Shown here: positions 16,510-23,820 of the stretch, one piece after another | Layout of the letters: every line of letters starts with the position of its first letter | Position numbering within the stretch: position 1 is the first letter of the stretch | Assembly (NCBI GenBank): GCA_028716845.1 | Contig: JAQUPF010000020.1 | Span: 1-35,176 of the forward strand | Length of the DNA: 35,176 bases | Direction: 5' to 3' | Source: a bacterium | GTDB taxonomy: Bacteria > Auribacterota > Tritonobacteria > UBA1439 | Program-made: the position numbers and the translations under genes | The notes under the pieces: model-generated | What the model was told of the DNA's origin: nothing | What the model saw: the letters and a program-made list of their open reading frames with translations, nothing else | Database searches by the model: none

Positions 16510-17529
16510 ATGGCACGGGCGCTGAATGTCGTCGTGGTGGGCGTCGGGGCGGTCGGGGTCGAGATGCTCCGGGTGCTCCGGCAGCGGCGGTTTCCCGCGG
16601 CGGGCCTCACGGTGCTCGCCCGTTCCGCGCGCCGGATCGAGGTGGACGGCGTCTCCTACGAGGTGCGGACGGCGGAGCCCGGGGCCTTCGAGGGGGCGCG
16701 CCTCGCCCTCTTCGCGGGCACGGAGGGGGAGAAGGGGGCCGCCGTCACGCTCGCCGGCGAGGCCGTCTCCCGGGGCGCCGTGGTCATCGACAACGGGGCC
16801 GACTTCAGGATGGACCCGAAGGTGCCCCTCGTCGTCCCGGAGGTGAATCCGGACGACGCGGCGCGGCACGAGGGGATCATCGCCAATCCGAACTGCTCCA
16901 CCATCCAGATGGTCGTCGCCCTCTGGCCGATCCACCGCCGGTCGCGGATCCGGCGCATCATCCTCTCGAGCTACCAGTCCGTCTCCGGCACCGGGCGCGC
17001 CGCCATGGAGGAGCTCCGGGAGCAGTCGCCGCTCGTCCTCGACGGGCGGGCGGACGAGGCGCGGTGCGCCGCCTACCCGCACCGGATCGCCTTCAACGTC
17101 ATCCCCCAGATCGGCTCATTCGGGGAGATGGGCTACACGACGGAGGAGTGGAAGACGCGGCTGGAGACGCACAAGATCTTCCACGACGACTCGATCCAGA
17201 TCGCCTCCACCACCGTCCGGGTCCCCGTCTTCAACGGCCACAGCGAGTCCGTCTACATCGAGACGGAGGAGCCGCTCGCCGTGGAGGAGGTCCGCCGGCT
17301 CCTCGCCGCCGCCCCCGGCGTCGTCCTCGTGGACGACCCGGCGGAGGGCCGCTACCCGATGCCGGTCGAGGCGGCCGGCAGGGACGAGACGTTCGTCGGG
17401 CGGATCAGGAGGGACCCCGACGTCGAGCGCGGCCTGCACCTCTGGGTCGTGGCCGACAACCTGCGGAAGGGCGCGGCGACGAACGCCGTCCAGATCGCGG
17501 AGCTGCTGCTCGGTCGGAGGATGTTCTAG
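16510..17529 (+). CDS. asd: aspartate-semialdehyde dehydrogenase
   Basis: Reduces aspartyl phosphate to aspartate semialdehyde, the branch point to lysine/diaminopimelate, threonine and methionine. 339 residues. The catalytic Cys129 is in IANPNCSTIQ and the acid/base His244 in VPVFNGHSESVYIE. SSYQSVSGTG is the conserved loop. The NADP-binding start is VVGVGAVG rather than the common GATGAVG, a small departure. It follows leuB by 14 bases. The sister enzyme ArgC is excluded by the NCSTIQ and GHSESVY motifs. Confidence 0.95.
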   Translation: MARALNVVVVGVGAVGVEMLRVLRQRRFPAAGLTVLARSARRIEVDGVSYEVRTAEPGAFEGARLALFAGTEGEKGAAVTLAGEAVSRGAVVIDNGADFRMDPKVPLVVPEVNPDDAARHEGIIANPNCSTIQMVVALWPIHRRSRIRRIILSSYQSVSGTGRAAMEELREQSPLVLDGRADEARCAAYPHRIAFNVIPQIGSFGEMGYTTEEWKTRLETHKIFHDDSIQIASTTVRVPVFNGHSESVYIETEEPLAVEEVRRLLAAAPGVVLVDDPAEGRYPMPVEAAGRDETFVGRIRRDPDVERGLHLWVVADNLRKGAATNAVQIAELLLGRRMF

Positions 17530-17540
17530 GGCCGACGCCC

Positions 17541-18299
17541 ATGGAGAGCGCGAGAAGGATCAGGATGCTCATCGAGTACGACGGGACGGGCTACCTGGGA
17601 TGGCAGGTCCAGCCCGCCGGCCCCACGGTCCAGGAGGCGATCGAGCGGGCGCTCCGCGCGATCACGGTCGAGGCGGGCCGCGTCGTCGGCGCCGGGAGGA
17701 CCGACGCGGGGGTCCACGCCGAGGGACAGGTGGCGCACTTCACGACCCGCGGCGCGATGCCGGCCCGGCGGATGTTCCTCGCCCTGAACGCCGTCCTCCC
17801 CCGCGACATCGCCGTCCTGCGGCTCGATGAGGCGGCGGACGATTTCCACGCCCGGAACGACGCGTGCGGCAGGCGCTACCGGTACGCGGTCCTCAACCGG
17901 GAGGCGCGTCCGGCGCTCCTCCGGTTCCGCGCGCTCCACGTGCCGCGGCCGCTGGACCTGGAGGCGATGCGGGAGGCGGCCCGGCACTGCGTCGGCGCGC
18001 ACGATTTCTCATCGTTCGGCTGCAACGCCGGGAGGGACGACGACCCGGTCCGGACGGTGCTCGACGCCGCCGTCGAGCGGCGCGGCGACCTCGTCCTGAT
18101 CGAGATAGAGGCGGTGAGCTTCCTGTACAAGATGGTCCGTTCAATCGCGGGGACGCTCATCGACGTGGGGAGAGGGAAGCTCGCGCCCGATGATTTCCGC
18201 CGCATCCTCGAGGCCCGTGACAGGGCCGCGGCGCGGCCGACGGCGGCCGCGCGGGGCCTGTGCCTGGTGCGGGTGCGGTATCCGGGGGAGGGGACATGA
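17541..18299 (+). CDS. truA: tRNA pseudouridine(38-40) synthase
   Basis: 252 residues. The catalytic Asp55 is in GAGRTDAGVHA. EYDGTGYLGWQ, DFHARNDACGRRYRY and FLYKMVRSIAGTLIDVGRGK are the TruA landmarks. It modifies the anticodon stem-loop of many tRNAs. It starts 11 bases after asd and overlaps the following gene by ATGA, so it is part of the same long operon. Confidence 0.96.
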   Translation: MESARRIRMLIEYDGTGYLGWQVQPAGPTVQEAIERALRAITVEAGRVVGAGRTDAGVHAEGQVAHFTTRGAMPARRMFLALNAVLPRDIAVLRLDEAADDFHARNDACGRRYRYAVLNREARPALLRFRALHVPRPLDLEAMREAARHCVGAHDFSSFGCNAGRDDDPVRTVLDAAVERRGDLVLIEIEAVSFLYKMVRSIAGTLIDVGRGKLAPDDFRRILEARDRAAARPTAAARGLCLVRVRYPGEGT

Positions 18300-19372
18300 A
18301 GACACGCGCGACGATGCGGGCCGCCGTCGCCGCGGCGGTCCTGCTGCTCGCCGCGGCGCATTCCGGTGCCCAGGAGGAGCGTTCGTTCGAGGGGGAGACG
18401 GGAATCGACACCCCGCCGCCGGCGTCGGCGGCCGCGCCGGCCGTGGCCTCCGGCGCGGAGGCATGGGTCCGAGCGGCGAAGGGGCGCATGGAGTTTTCGG
18501 TCGCCAACATTTTCGAGTCGCGGGACATCTGGCGGGGGATCGACTGGTTCGTCGACAACGACCCCGCCTACCTGCTCGGGGGCGATTTCAAGCTGGACCT
18601 CACCCCCTCCGACGACGACCGGCGGCGGGACATCTGGGAGGTGGGGCTCCATTCGATGGTGGCCGGGGCGTACGCCCTGAAATCGGGGCACGAGAACGTC
18701 GACCGGTGGAAGGTGATGGCGGTCCTTGAGAACCGATTCCTGAAGTACATCGATCTCGACGTCGGCTACGAGCACTACGGCCTCCCGCCGTTCGACGACC
18801 GCCGCCGGGACTTCGAGGAGCTGCTCATCCGGGCCGGCTTCAACGCGATCCCGCTCTTCGGGGAGGTGTCTCTCCCGGGCTACGGGGAGCCGGTGACCGC
18901 GATCCCGCTCGGCGTCCACTACGGGGCCTACTGCGCCTTCGGCTCGACGAGCTTCACCCCGACGACGGATGAATACGGCTTCCACGGCTACCCGAACAAC
19001 TGGTGGTGGCACAACATCGAGTTCAACCTCCTCCTCCCCTTCCCGGACGCCGTGGGCCAATCGACCGCCGGCGTCCTCCGCCTCCTCAAGCTCGACTCGG
19101 CCATCTGGATCATCGACCGGCCGTCGGTCCTCCCGGGGCTCCCGAGCGGCATGCAGGACGCGGAGTTCGGCATGGCGCTCCCGCTCATCCTCGACGCGGG
19201 CGGGTGGCTCGGCCTCGACCGCCGCGCCTGGGGCGTCTTCGGCGGGTCGAAGATCATCATCGAGCCGTTCCTCCGCTACGCGATCGACGCGAAGAACCTC
19301 GACCGGAAGACCGGGACGTGGAGCGACAAGGACGAGATCTGGGGCGGCGTCGCCCTCGTCTACGCCTTTTGA
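18296..19372 (+). CDS. putative outer-membrane beta-barrel protein
   Basis: A 358-residue protein with a cleavable signal peptide (core AVAAAVLLLAAAHSGAQ), a low-complexity Pro/Ala linker, then alternating hydrophobic strands rich in Trp, Tyr and Gly. The C-terminal residue is Phe (VALVYAF), the usual BAM recognition end of outer-membrane barrels. I do not recognise a family. It starts inside the truA stop. The inner segment GYPNNWWWHNIEFNLLLPFP is notably aromatic. Function unknown; channel or adhesin are guesses. Confidence 0.65.
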   Translation: MKTRATMRAAVAAAVLLLAAAHSGAQEERSFEGETGIDTPPPASAAAPAVASGAEAWVRAAKGRMEFSVANIFESRDIWRGIDWFVDNDPAYLLGGDFKLDLTPSDDDRRRDIWEVGLHSMVAGAYALKSGHENVDRWKVMAVLENRFLKYIDLDVGYEHYGLPPFDDRRRDFEELLIRAGFNAIPLFGEVSLPGYGEPVTAIPLGVHYGAYCAFGSTSFTPTTDEYGFHGYPNNWWWHNIEFNLLLPFPDAVGQSTAGVLRLLKLDSAIWIIDRPSVLPGLPSGMQDAEFGMALPLILDAGGWLGLDRRAWGVFGGSKIIIEPFLRYAIDAKNLDRKTGTWSDKDEIWGGVALVYAF

Positions 19373-19426
19373 CCTGATTCGTTCAGCCGCCGCGCCCGAA
19401 TCGCGGATCGCATCGCCGCCCGCGCC

Positions 19427-20161
19427 ATGCCGCTCAAGGCCGATTTCCACGTCCACACCGCCGAGGATCCCGAGGATCCGTGCGAGCTCACCGCGCACGA
19501 GCTCATCGACGCGGCCCGCGGCCTCGGCTACGGCGTCCTCGCCGTCACCAACCACAACGTCGTCACCTTCGACGAGGGGTTGCGGCGGTACGCCGCCGAT
19601 CGGGGGATCCTCCTCCTGCCGGGGACGGAGCTGTCGGTCTGCGGGCGGCGGCACGTCCTCGTCATCAACTCGCCGCTCCGCGGGGACCGGCTCGACGAGC
19701 GGGTGGGGACGCTCGCTGACCTCGCCGCGCTGAAGGACGAGGGGACGCTCATCATCGCGCCGCACCCGTTCCACCGGGCGCCGGTCTGCCTCGGGCGGCT
19801 CCTCGAGGAGCACGTCGCCCTCTTCGACGCCGTGGAGTCGTCGCACTTCTCCTCGAGCCGCCTCAACCTGAACAGGAGGGCGGAGGCGTTCGCCCGGCGG
19901 CACGGCCTGCCGCTCGTCGGGACCTCCGACGCGCATTTCAGGTTCCAGTTCGGGCGGAGCTACACGCTCGTGGATGCGGAGCGGGATGCGGCGGGCGTCG
20001 TCGCGGCGGTCAGGGCCGGGCGGGTGGAGTGCGTGAACCCGCCGCTCTCGCTCCCCCGGATGGGGCGCATCCTCCTCGAGATGACGGTCCGGGGATGCGC
20101 GCGGAGACTGGCGGGCGTTCGGCGCGGCGGCGGGAGGCGGACGGGGGCGCGCCGTCAGTAG
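19427..20161 (+). CDS. PHP-domain metal-dependent phosphoesterase
   Basis: 244 residues. The four PHP metal motifs are visible: DFHVHT (His8, His10), AVTNHNVV, IIAPHPFHR and GTSDAHF. The family includes histidinol phosphatases, DNA polymerase PHP domains and small-molecule phosphoesterases; this short stand-alone form cannot be assigned a substrate. The last ~25 residues are very basic. It lies 54 bases after the outer-membrane protein gene and its stop overlaps tail-to-tail with the small gene on the other strand. Confidence 0.85.
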   Translation: MPLKADFHVHTAEDPEDPCELTAHELIDAARGLGYGVLAVTNHNVVTFDEGLRRYAADRGILLLPGTELSVCGRRHVLVINSPLRGDRLDERVGTLADLAALKDEGTLIIAPHPFHRAPVCLGRLLEEHVALFDAVESSHFSSSRLNLNRRAEAFARRHGLPLVGTSDAHFRFQFGRSYTLVDAERDAAGVVAAVRAGRVECVNPPLSLPRMGRILLEMTVRGCARRLAGVRRGGGRRTGARRQ

Positions 20162-20256
20162 AGGCGCCGCTTCTCTTTCTTCTCGCGGCGTTTTTCCTTC
20201 AGCGACTTCTGGGGCTTCTTCCGCTCCTCGTGCTTCGCCTTGTCCATCGATCCCAT
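20155..20256 (-). CDS. 33-residue lysine/arginine-rich small protein
   Basis: Starts MGSMDKAKHEERKKPQ and continues with SLKEKRREKKEKRRLY; about half the residues are Lys or Arg, with no hydrophobic core. The start has GGGAGGT 5 bases upstream, and the frame ends just inside the PHP gene on the opposite strand. It begins 11 bases after the rplC stop on the same strand, so the two are probably co-transcribed. A role with RNA or the ribosome is a reasonable guess but not shown. Confidence 0.65.
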   Translation of the reverse strand: MGSMDKAKHEERKKPQKSLKEKRREKKEKRRLY

Positions 20257-20267
20257 GGGGGACCTCC

Positions 20268-20933
20268 CTATGCGGGCACGGCCCGCGTCCGCTTGACGGC
20301 CTTCCTGACGACGACGTAGGCGCCGGTCGGGCCGGGGACGGCTCCCCTGATGAGGAGGAGGTTCTTTCCGGGGGTCACCTTGACCACCTTGAGGTTCTGC
20401 ACCGTCGCCCGGGCGGCGCCCAGGTGGCCGGCCATCCCGAGCCCCTTGAAGACCCGCCCCGGGTACGAATGCTGGCCGATCGAGCCGCCGTGCCGGAAAT
20501 ACTCGTGCGAGCCGTGCGAGGCGGGGGAGCCGCTGAAATGGTGGCGCTTGATGACGCCGGCGTAGCCCTTCCCCTTGGAGACGCCGGTGACGTCCACGAA
20601 CTCGCCGGGGGAGAAGATGTCGGCGCCGACGGCCTGGCCGACGGCGTAGGCGGCGAGGTCAGCCGCCGGCAGCCGGATCTCGCGGAGGAACTTGAAGGGG
20701 GGGGTCTTCGCCCGCGCGAAATGTCCCCTGAGCGGCTTCGTGAAGGAGGTCTCCTTCCCCTCGTCGAAGCCGAGCTGGACGGCGCCGTAGCCGCAGGCGT
20801 CCGGGGTCTTCACCTGGACGACCGTGCACGGCCCCGCCTGGATGACGGTGACGGGGATCACCCTCCCCTCGTCATCGAATATCTGGGTCATCCCCATCTT
20901 CCTGCCGAGGATGCCCATTCTGTGGATCTTCAT
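20268..20933 (-). CDS. rplC: 50S ribosomal protein L3
   Basis: Binds 23S rRNA early in assembly, with an extended loop reaching the peptidyl-transferase centre. GILGRKMGMTQIFDDEG is the N-terminal signature and VTGVSKGKGYAGVIKRH the central one. The loop GGSIGQHSYPGRVFKGLGMA and the C-terminal NLLLIRGAVPGPTGAYV complete it. 221 residues from ATG 20933, or 216 from ATG 20918, which fits the usual L3 start (M-x-G-L/I-x-G-x-K-x-G-M). It stands apart from any S10-operon gene: no rpsJ, rplD, rplW or rplB is near. The -10 box lies only 9 bases before the first ATG. Confidence 0.95.
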   Translation of the reverse strand: MKIHRMGILGRKMGMTQIFDDEGRVIPVTVIQAGPCTVVQVKTPDACGYGAVQLGFDEGKETSFTKPLRGHFARAKTPPFKFLREIRLPAADLAAYAVGQAVGADIFSPGEFVDVTGVSKGKGYAGVIKRHHFSGSPASHGSHEYFRHGGSIGQHSYPGRVFKGLGMAGHLGAARATVQNLKVVKVTPGKNLLLIRGAVPGPTGAYVVVRKAVKRTRAVPA

Positions 20934-20942
20934 CGGGGCGCC

Positions 20943-20970
20943 ATTATACACGAAGGGGGCGCGTCTGCAA
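20943..20970 (-). promoter_or_regulatory. promoter of rplC
   Basis: On the minus strand TTGCAG (20970-20965), 16-base spacer, perfect TATAAT (20948-20943). The predicted transcript start (about 20936) is about 3 nt from ATG 20933 and about 18 nt from ATG 20918. No Shine-Dalgarno is visible before either. Confidence 0.75.
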
Positions 20971-21013
20971 GTCCTTTTCGCCCCAGGGGTTTCCCGAATA
21001 TCGGCTTCAACGG

Positions 21014-21131
21014 TTGCCACAGAGATCACAGAGCGGGCACAGAGGCCATGGAGAGACCCCCCCTCATGTTCCCGCAACGCGAGATACCCCCCTCGGCGTC
21101 CTCCGGCCTTCTCTGTGCCCTCTGTGGCAAA
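21014..21131. repeat. CACAGAG inverted-repeat element
   Basis: Left arm TTGCCACAGAG (21014-21024) continues with two more CACAGAG units at 21027 and 21038. The right arm (21111-21131) carries two CTCTGTG units and ends GTGGCAAA, the inverse of the left end. The core between them encodes nothing I recognise. It sits in the 234-base gap between rplC and the secreted-protein gene and might be a short non-autonomous mobile or REP-like unit. Confidence 0.65.
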
Positions 21132-21167
21132 CAATGTCCCGCTCTTTGCCCGGGCGCGGCGTGCGGT

Positions 21168-21620
21168 TCAGTCGCCGGGGGCGGGGCGCGGGGTGAAGCT
21201 CTTCAGCGAGGCGATCCCCTCCCCGTCGAGCGACGCCTCGAGCAGGTTGGCCTTGTCGGGGCCCTGGAGGATGACGGAGACGTTGTTGCCCTCGAAGTGG
21301 GCCTTCATCTCCCGGAGGAGAGAGAGGAGGACCGGCTCGAACGCCGCCCGGGACTCCCGGAACGCCGTCTCGCCCTCCTCGGAGAGAATGAGGATGAGGA
21401 GGCGGTTGTCCTCCTGCTCGTCGAGCGCGCTGACGACGTACGACTTGCTGAACCTGTTCGCCTGCCCGCGCGACGTCAGGAACTCCGCGGCCTTCTCCGC
21501 CAACGCCATCCCGCGGCCTGAGTCCGAGAAGCAGATGATCGAGGATACGCTTGACGGCTCCGGCCCCTCCTCGATGCCGCCGAGGAGCGCCGCGAGCAGG
21601 ATGAGTCCCGCGATTTTCAT
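21168..21620 (-). CDS. secreted protein of unknown function
   Basis: 150 residues, start behind GGAGGCGCAC. The N-terminus is a short hydrophobic signal-like segment (MKIAGLILLAALLGGIEEG). The rest is soluble with mixed helix/strand (NRLLILILSEEGETAF; HFEGNNVSVILQGPDKANLL). I do not recognise a family. It is divergent from the TPR lipoprotein gene, separated by 96 bases. Confidence 0.6.
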   Translation of the reverse strand: MKIAGLILLAALLGGIEEGPEPSSVSSIICFSDSGRGMALAEKAAEFLTSRGQANRFSKSYVVSALDEQEDNRLLILILSEEGETAFRESRAAFEPVLLSLLREMKAHFEGNNVSVILQGPDKANLLEASLDGEGIASLKSFTPRPAPGD

Positions 21621-21716
21621 GTGCGCCTCCGCGGCCCCCCGTCTGGTTCGGGGAGCGGCATTATGCTACCATATCGCCGTGCGCGATGGGAAGGCAGCTC
21701 CGCTGATTGCCGCGAC

Positions 21717-22394
21717 ATGGGAATCCACCCCGTACCGTTCCTCCTCCTGATCGCCGTCGCCGCCCCCTCCTGCGCCGCTCGCCGCCCGGCCGAGGAGGAT
21801 GCCGGCGGCAGGGCGGCCGCCGAGCGGCAGGCCCTCGCCGCCGCGGCCGCACTCCTCCGGGGGCCCGATACGGGCGGCTCCGCGGCGCCCGCCGACGGGC
21901 TCTTCGCCGAGGCGGTGTCGTTTCTGGCGCACGGGGACGAGGGGGGTGCCGCCGCGATCCTCTCCGCGCTCCTGGAGCAGCACCCCGGCCATGCCGCCGC
22001 CCACAGGGAACGGGCGGGCATCCGGCTCCGCATGGGGGAGTACGCCGCCGCCGCCGAGGACTTCCGGAGGGCCGCGGGGCACGGCCCCGCGGACGTGGAC
22101 CTCCAGTACGGCCTGGGGACGGCCTGCGAGCGGGAGGGGGAGCGGCTCCAGTCCGCCGGCCGGGAGCGGGAGGCGCACGAGCGGTACCGGGACGCCGCCG
22201 AGGCGTTCAAGCAGGTACTCTGGCTCGAGCCGGGATACGCCCCCGCCCTCTACAGCATCGGGTGCGTCTACGCGCGGCTGGGCAAGCGGGACGACGCCGT
22301 CCACTACTTCAGGAGGGCCGCGGAGGGCGCCGGGGAGGGGAGCGACCTCGAGCGCCGCGCCCGGTACAACCTCCGTCTCCTCGGGGACTACTGA
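21717..22394 (+). CDS. TPR-repeat lipoprotein
   Basis: 225 residues. The start at 21717 is chosen because a lipoprotein signal follows at once (FLLLIAVAAPSC, Cys19); no clear ribosome site is seen, and an upstream in-frame ATG at 21663 is possible. After an Ala-rich linker come at least three tetratricopeptide units (FLAHGDEGGAAAILSALLEQ; LRMGEYAAAAEDFRRAAGH; GCVYARLGKRDDAVHYFRRA). Such proteins scaffold complexes in the envelope. Its stop overlaps the aminotransferase stop tail-to-tail. Confidence 0.75.
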   Translation: MGIHPVPFLLLIAVAAPSCAARRPAEEDAGGRAAAERQALAAAAALLRGPDTGGSAAPADGLFAEAVSFLAHGDEGGAAAILSALLEQHPGHAAAHRERAGIRLRMGEYAAAAEDFRRAAGHGPADVDLQYGLGTACEREGERLQSAGREREAHERYRDAAEAFKQVLWLEPGYAPALYSIGCVYARLGKRDDAVHYFRRAAEGAGEGSDLERRARYNLRLLGDY

Positions 22395-23716
22395 GGCGCC
22401 GCCTCGCCCCCCCGCTCGACGATGCCGAGGCACTCGTCGAGCGTGGCGATGATGAAGTCGGCGTCCGCGGCGTCGATGCAGAGCGGCGGCTTGATCCGGA
22501 CGACGTTCCCCGCCATGGCGCCCTTCCCGACGAGCAGCCCCCGCTCCTTGCAGAGGTCCATGATCCGGAGCGTCTCCCGCGCGGCCGGCTCCTTCGTCTT
22601 CCGGTCCCGCACGAGCTCGATGCCGAGCATGAGTCCCATGCCGCGCACCTCGCCGATGAGCGGATGCCGCTCCTGGAGGCCGCGGAAGCCGGCGACGAGC
22701 CGGTCGCCCATCTCACGGGCGTTGCGCGGGTAGCCGTACTTCTCGATCACCTCGATGACGCCGAGCCCCTGCGTCATCGAGACCGGGTTCCCGCCGTAGG
22801 TGTTGAAGTGCACCTTGCCGCGCATCGAGTCGGCGATGGCGCGCGTGGTCGTGACGGCGCCGAGGGGGGCGCCGTTCCCGATGCCCTTCGCCATGGCGAT
22901 GATGTCGGGGACCACCCCCCAATGCTCGATCCCCCACATCGCCCCGCCGGTGCGGCCGAAGCCGGTCTGGACCTCGTCGGAGATGAAGAGGCCGCCGTAG
23001 CGGCGGACGATCTCGGCGACGACGCCGAAGTACTCCTTCGGCGGGCAGATGACGCCGCCGAAGCCCTGGATCGGCTCGGCGATGAAGCCGGCGATCCTCC
23101 CGGAGGTGCTGTACCTGATCACCTCCTCCGCCTGCCGCGCGCAGGCGAGGTCGCAGGCGGGATAGGAGATGCCGTAGGGACAGCGGTAGCAGTAGCCGGC
23201 GGGGATGTGGGAGACGCCGAAGACGTAGGGGAGGGAGTGCCGCCAGAGCGACTGGCCCGTCAGGCTCATCGCCATGAGCGTGCGGCCGTGGAACGAGTGG
23301 CGGAGGGCGAGGAACTCCTGGGCCCCCGTGTGGTTCTTCGCGAGGATCGCCGACAGCTCGTTCGCCTCGCAGCCGGAATTGACGAAGAAGCTCACCTTCA
23401 GGTCGCCGGGCATGATGTCCGCGAGCCGCTTCGCGTAGGTGACGATGACCGGGTGGTAGTAGAGGGTCGTCATGTGCTGGAGCGTCCTGACCTGCTCGAC
23501 CACCTTCGGGACGATGTCCGGGTGGCAGTGCCCGACGCTGATGGTGACGACCGCGCTGAAGGCGTCGAGGTATTTCCTGCCCGCGTCGTCGTAGACGTAC
23601 TGCATCTCGCCGCGGACGATGCTGAGCGGCTCCGTGAAGTAGGTCATCGTGCTCGGGAGGAGGTATTCCTCCCGCATCTTCCCGATCTCCTCCGTCGTGT
23701 ACTTCTTCAAGGTCAT
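22388..23716 (-). CDS. class III aminotransferase, AGXT2-like (beta-alanine/3-aminoisobutyrate)
   Basis: 442 residues, start behind AAGGAGGGG. PLP-binding Asp247 (FISDEVQTGFGRTG) and Lys277 (DIIAMAKGIGNG) are visible. The cysteine-rich insert CYRCPYGISYPACDLAC is characteristic of the AGXT2 group (alanine-glyoxylate / 3-amino-2-methylpropionate aminotransferases). It is the last gene of the preT-preA-hydA operon, so its likely job is moving the amino group of beta-alanine (or 3-aminoisobutyrate from thymine) to a keto acid, yielding malonate or methylmalonate semialdehyde. The phosphate-binding motif reads NSGCEAN instead of NSG(S/T)EAN. Exact amino donor is inferred from context. Confidence 0.88.
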   Translation of the reverse strand: MTLKKYTTEEIGKMREEYLLPSTMTYFTEPLSIVRGEMQYVYDDAGRKYLDAFSAVVTISVGHCHPDIVPKVVEQVRTLQHMTTLYYHPVIVTYAKRLADIMPGDLKVSFFVNSGCEANELSAILAKNHTGAQEFLALRHSFHGRTLMAMSLTGQSLWRHSLPYVFGVSHIPAGYCYRCPYGISYPACDLACARQAEEVIRYSTSGRIAGFIAEPIQGFGGVICPPKEYFGVVAEIVRRYGGLFISDEVQTGFGRTGGAMWGIEHWGVVPDIIAMAKGIGNGAPLGAVTTTRAIADSMRGKVHFNTYGGNPVSMTQGLGVIEVIEKYGYPRNAREMGDRLVAGFRGLQERHPLIGEVRGMGLMLGIELVRDRKTKEPAARETLRIMDLCKERGLLVGKGAMAGNVVRIKPPLCIDAADADFIIATLDECLGIVERGGEAAPQ

Positions 23717-23792
23717 ATTCCCCTCCTTGCCCCGGATCCTCGCATCGAACGGCGGGTGACGGGCGACATCATGCCTGATTGAATTCCATCCC

Positions 23793-23820
23793 GAGAAACG
23801 ATGAACGAGAAACGAGTCAC
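23793..23820. repeat. 7-bp-phased GAGAAAC repeat
   Basis: Four consecutive heptads GAGAAAC, GATGAAC, GAGAAAC, GAGTCAC in the 100-base gap between hydA and the aminotransferase gene, running into the hydA stop. Same period as the repeats at 2536 and 31535 but a different unit. Confidence 0.6.

Noticed and set aside
16510-17529. N-acetyl-gamma-glutamyl-phosphate reductase (argC) for the gene after leuB
   Set aside because: The NPNCSTIQ and NGHSESVY motifs are those of aspartate-semialdehyde dehydrogenase.
21014-21131. Inverted repeat as a complete insertion sequence
   Set aside because: Only about 118 bases, with no transposase frame inside and no visible target duplication.
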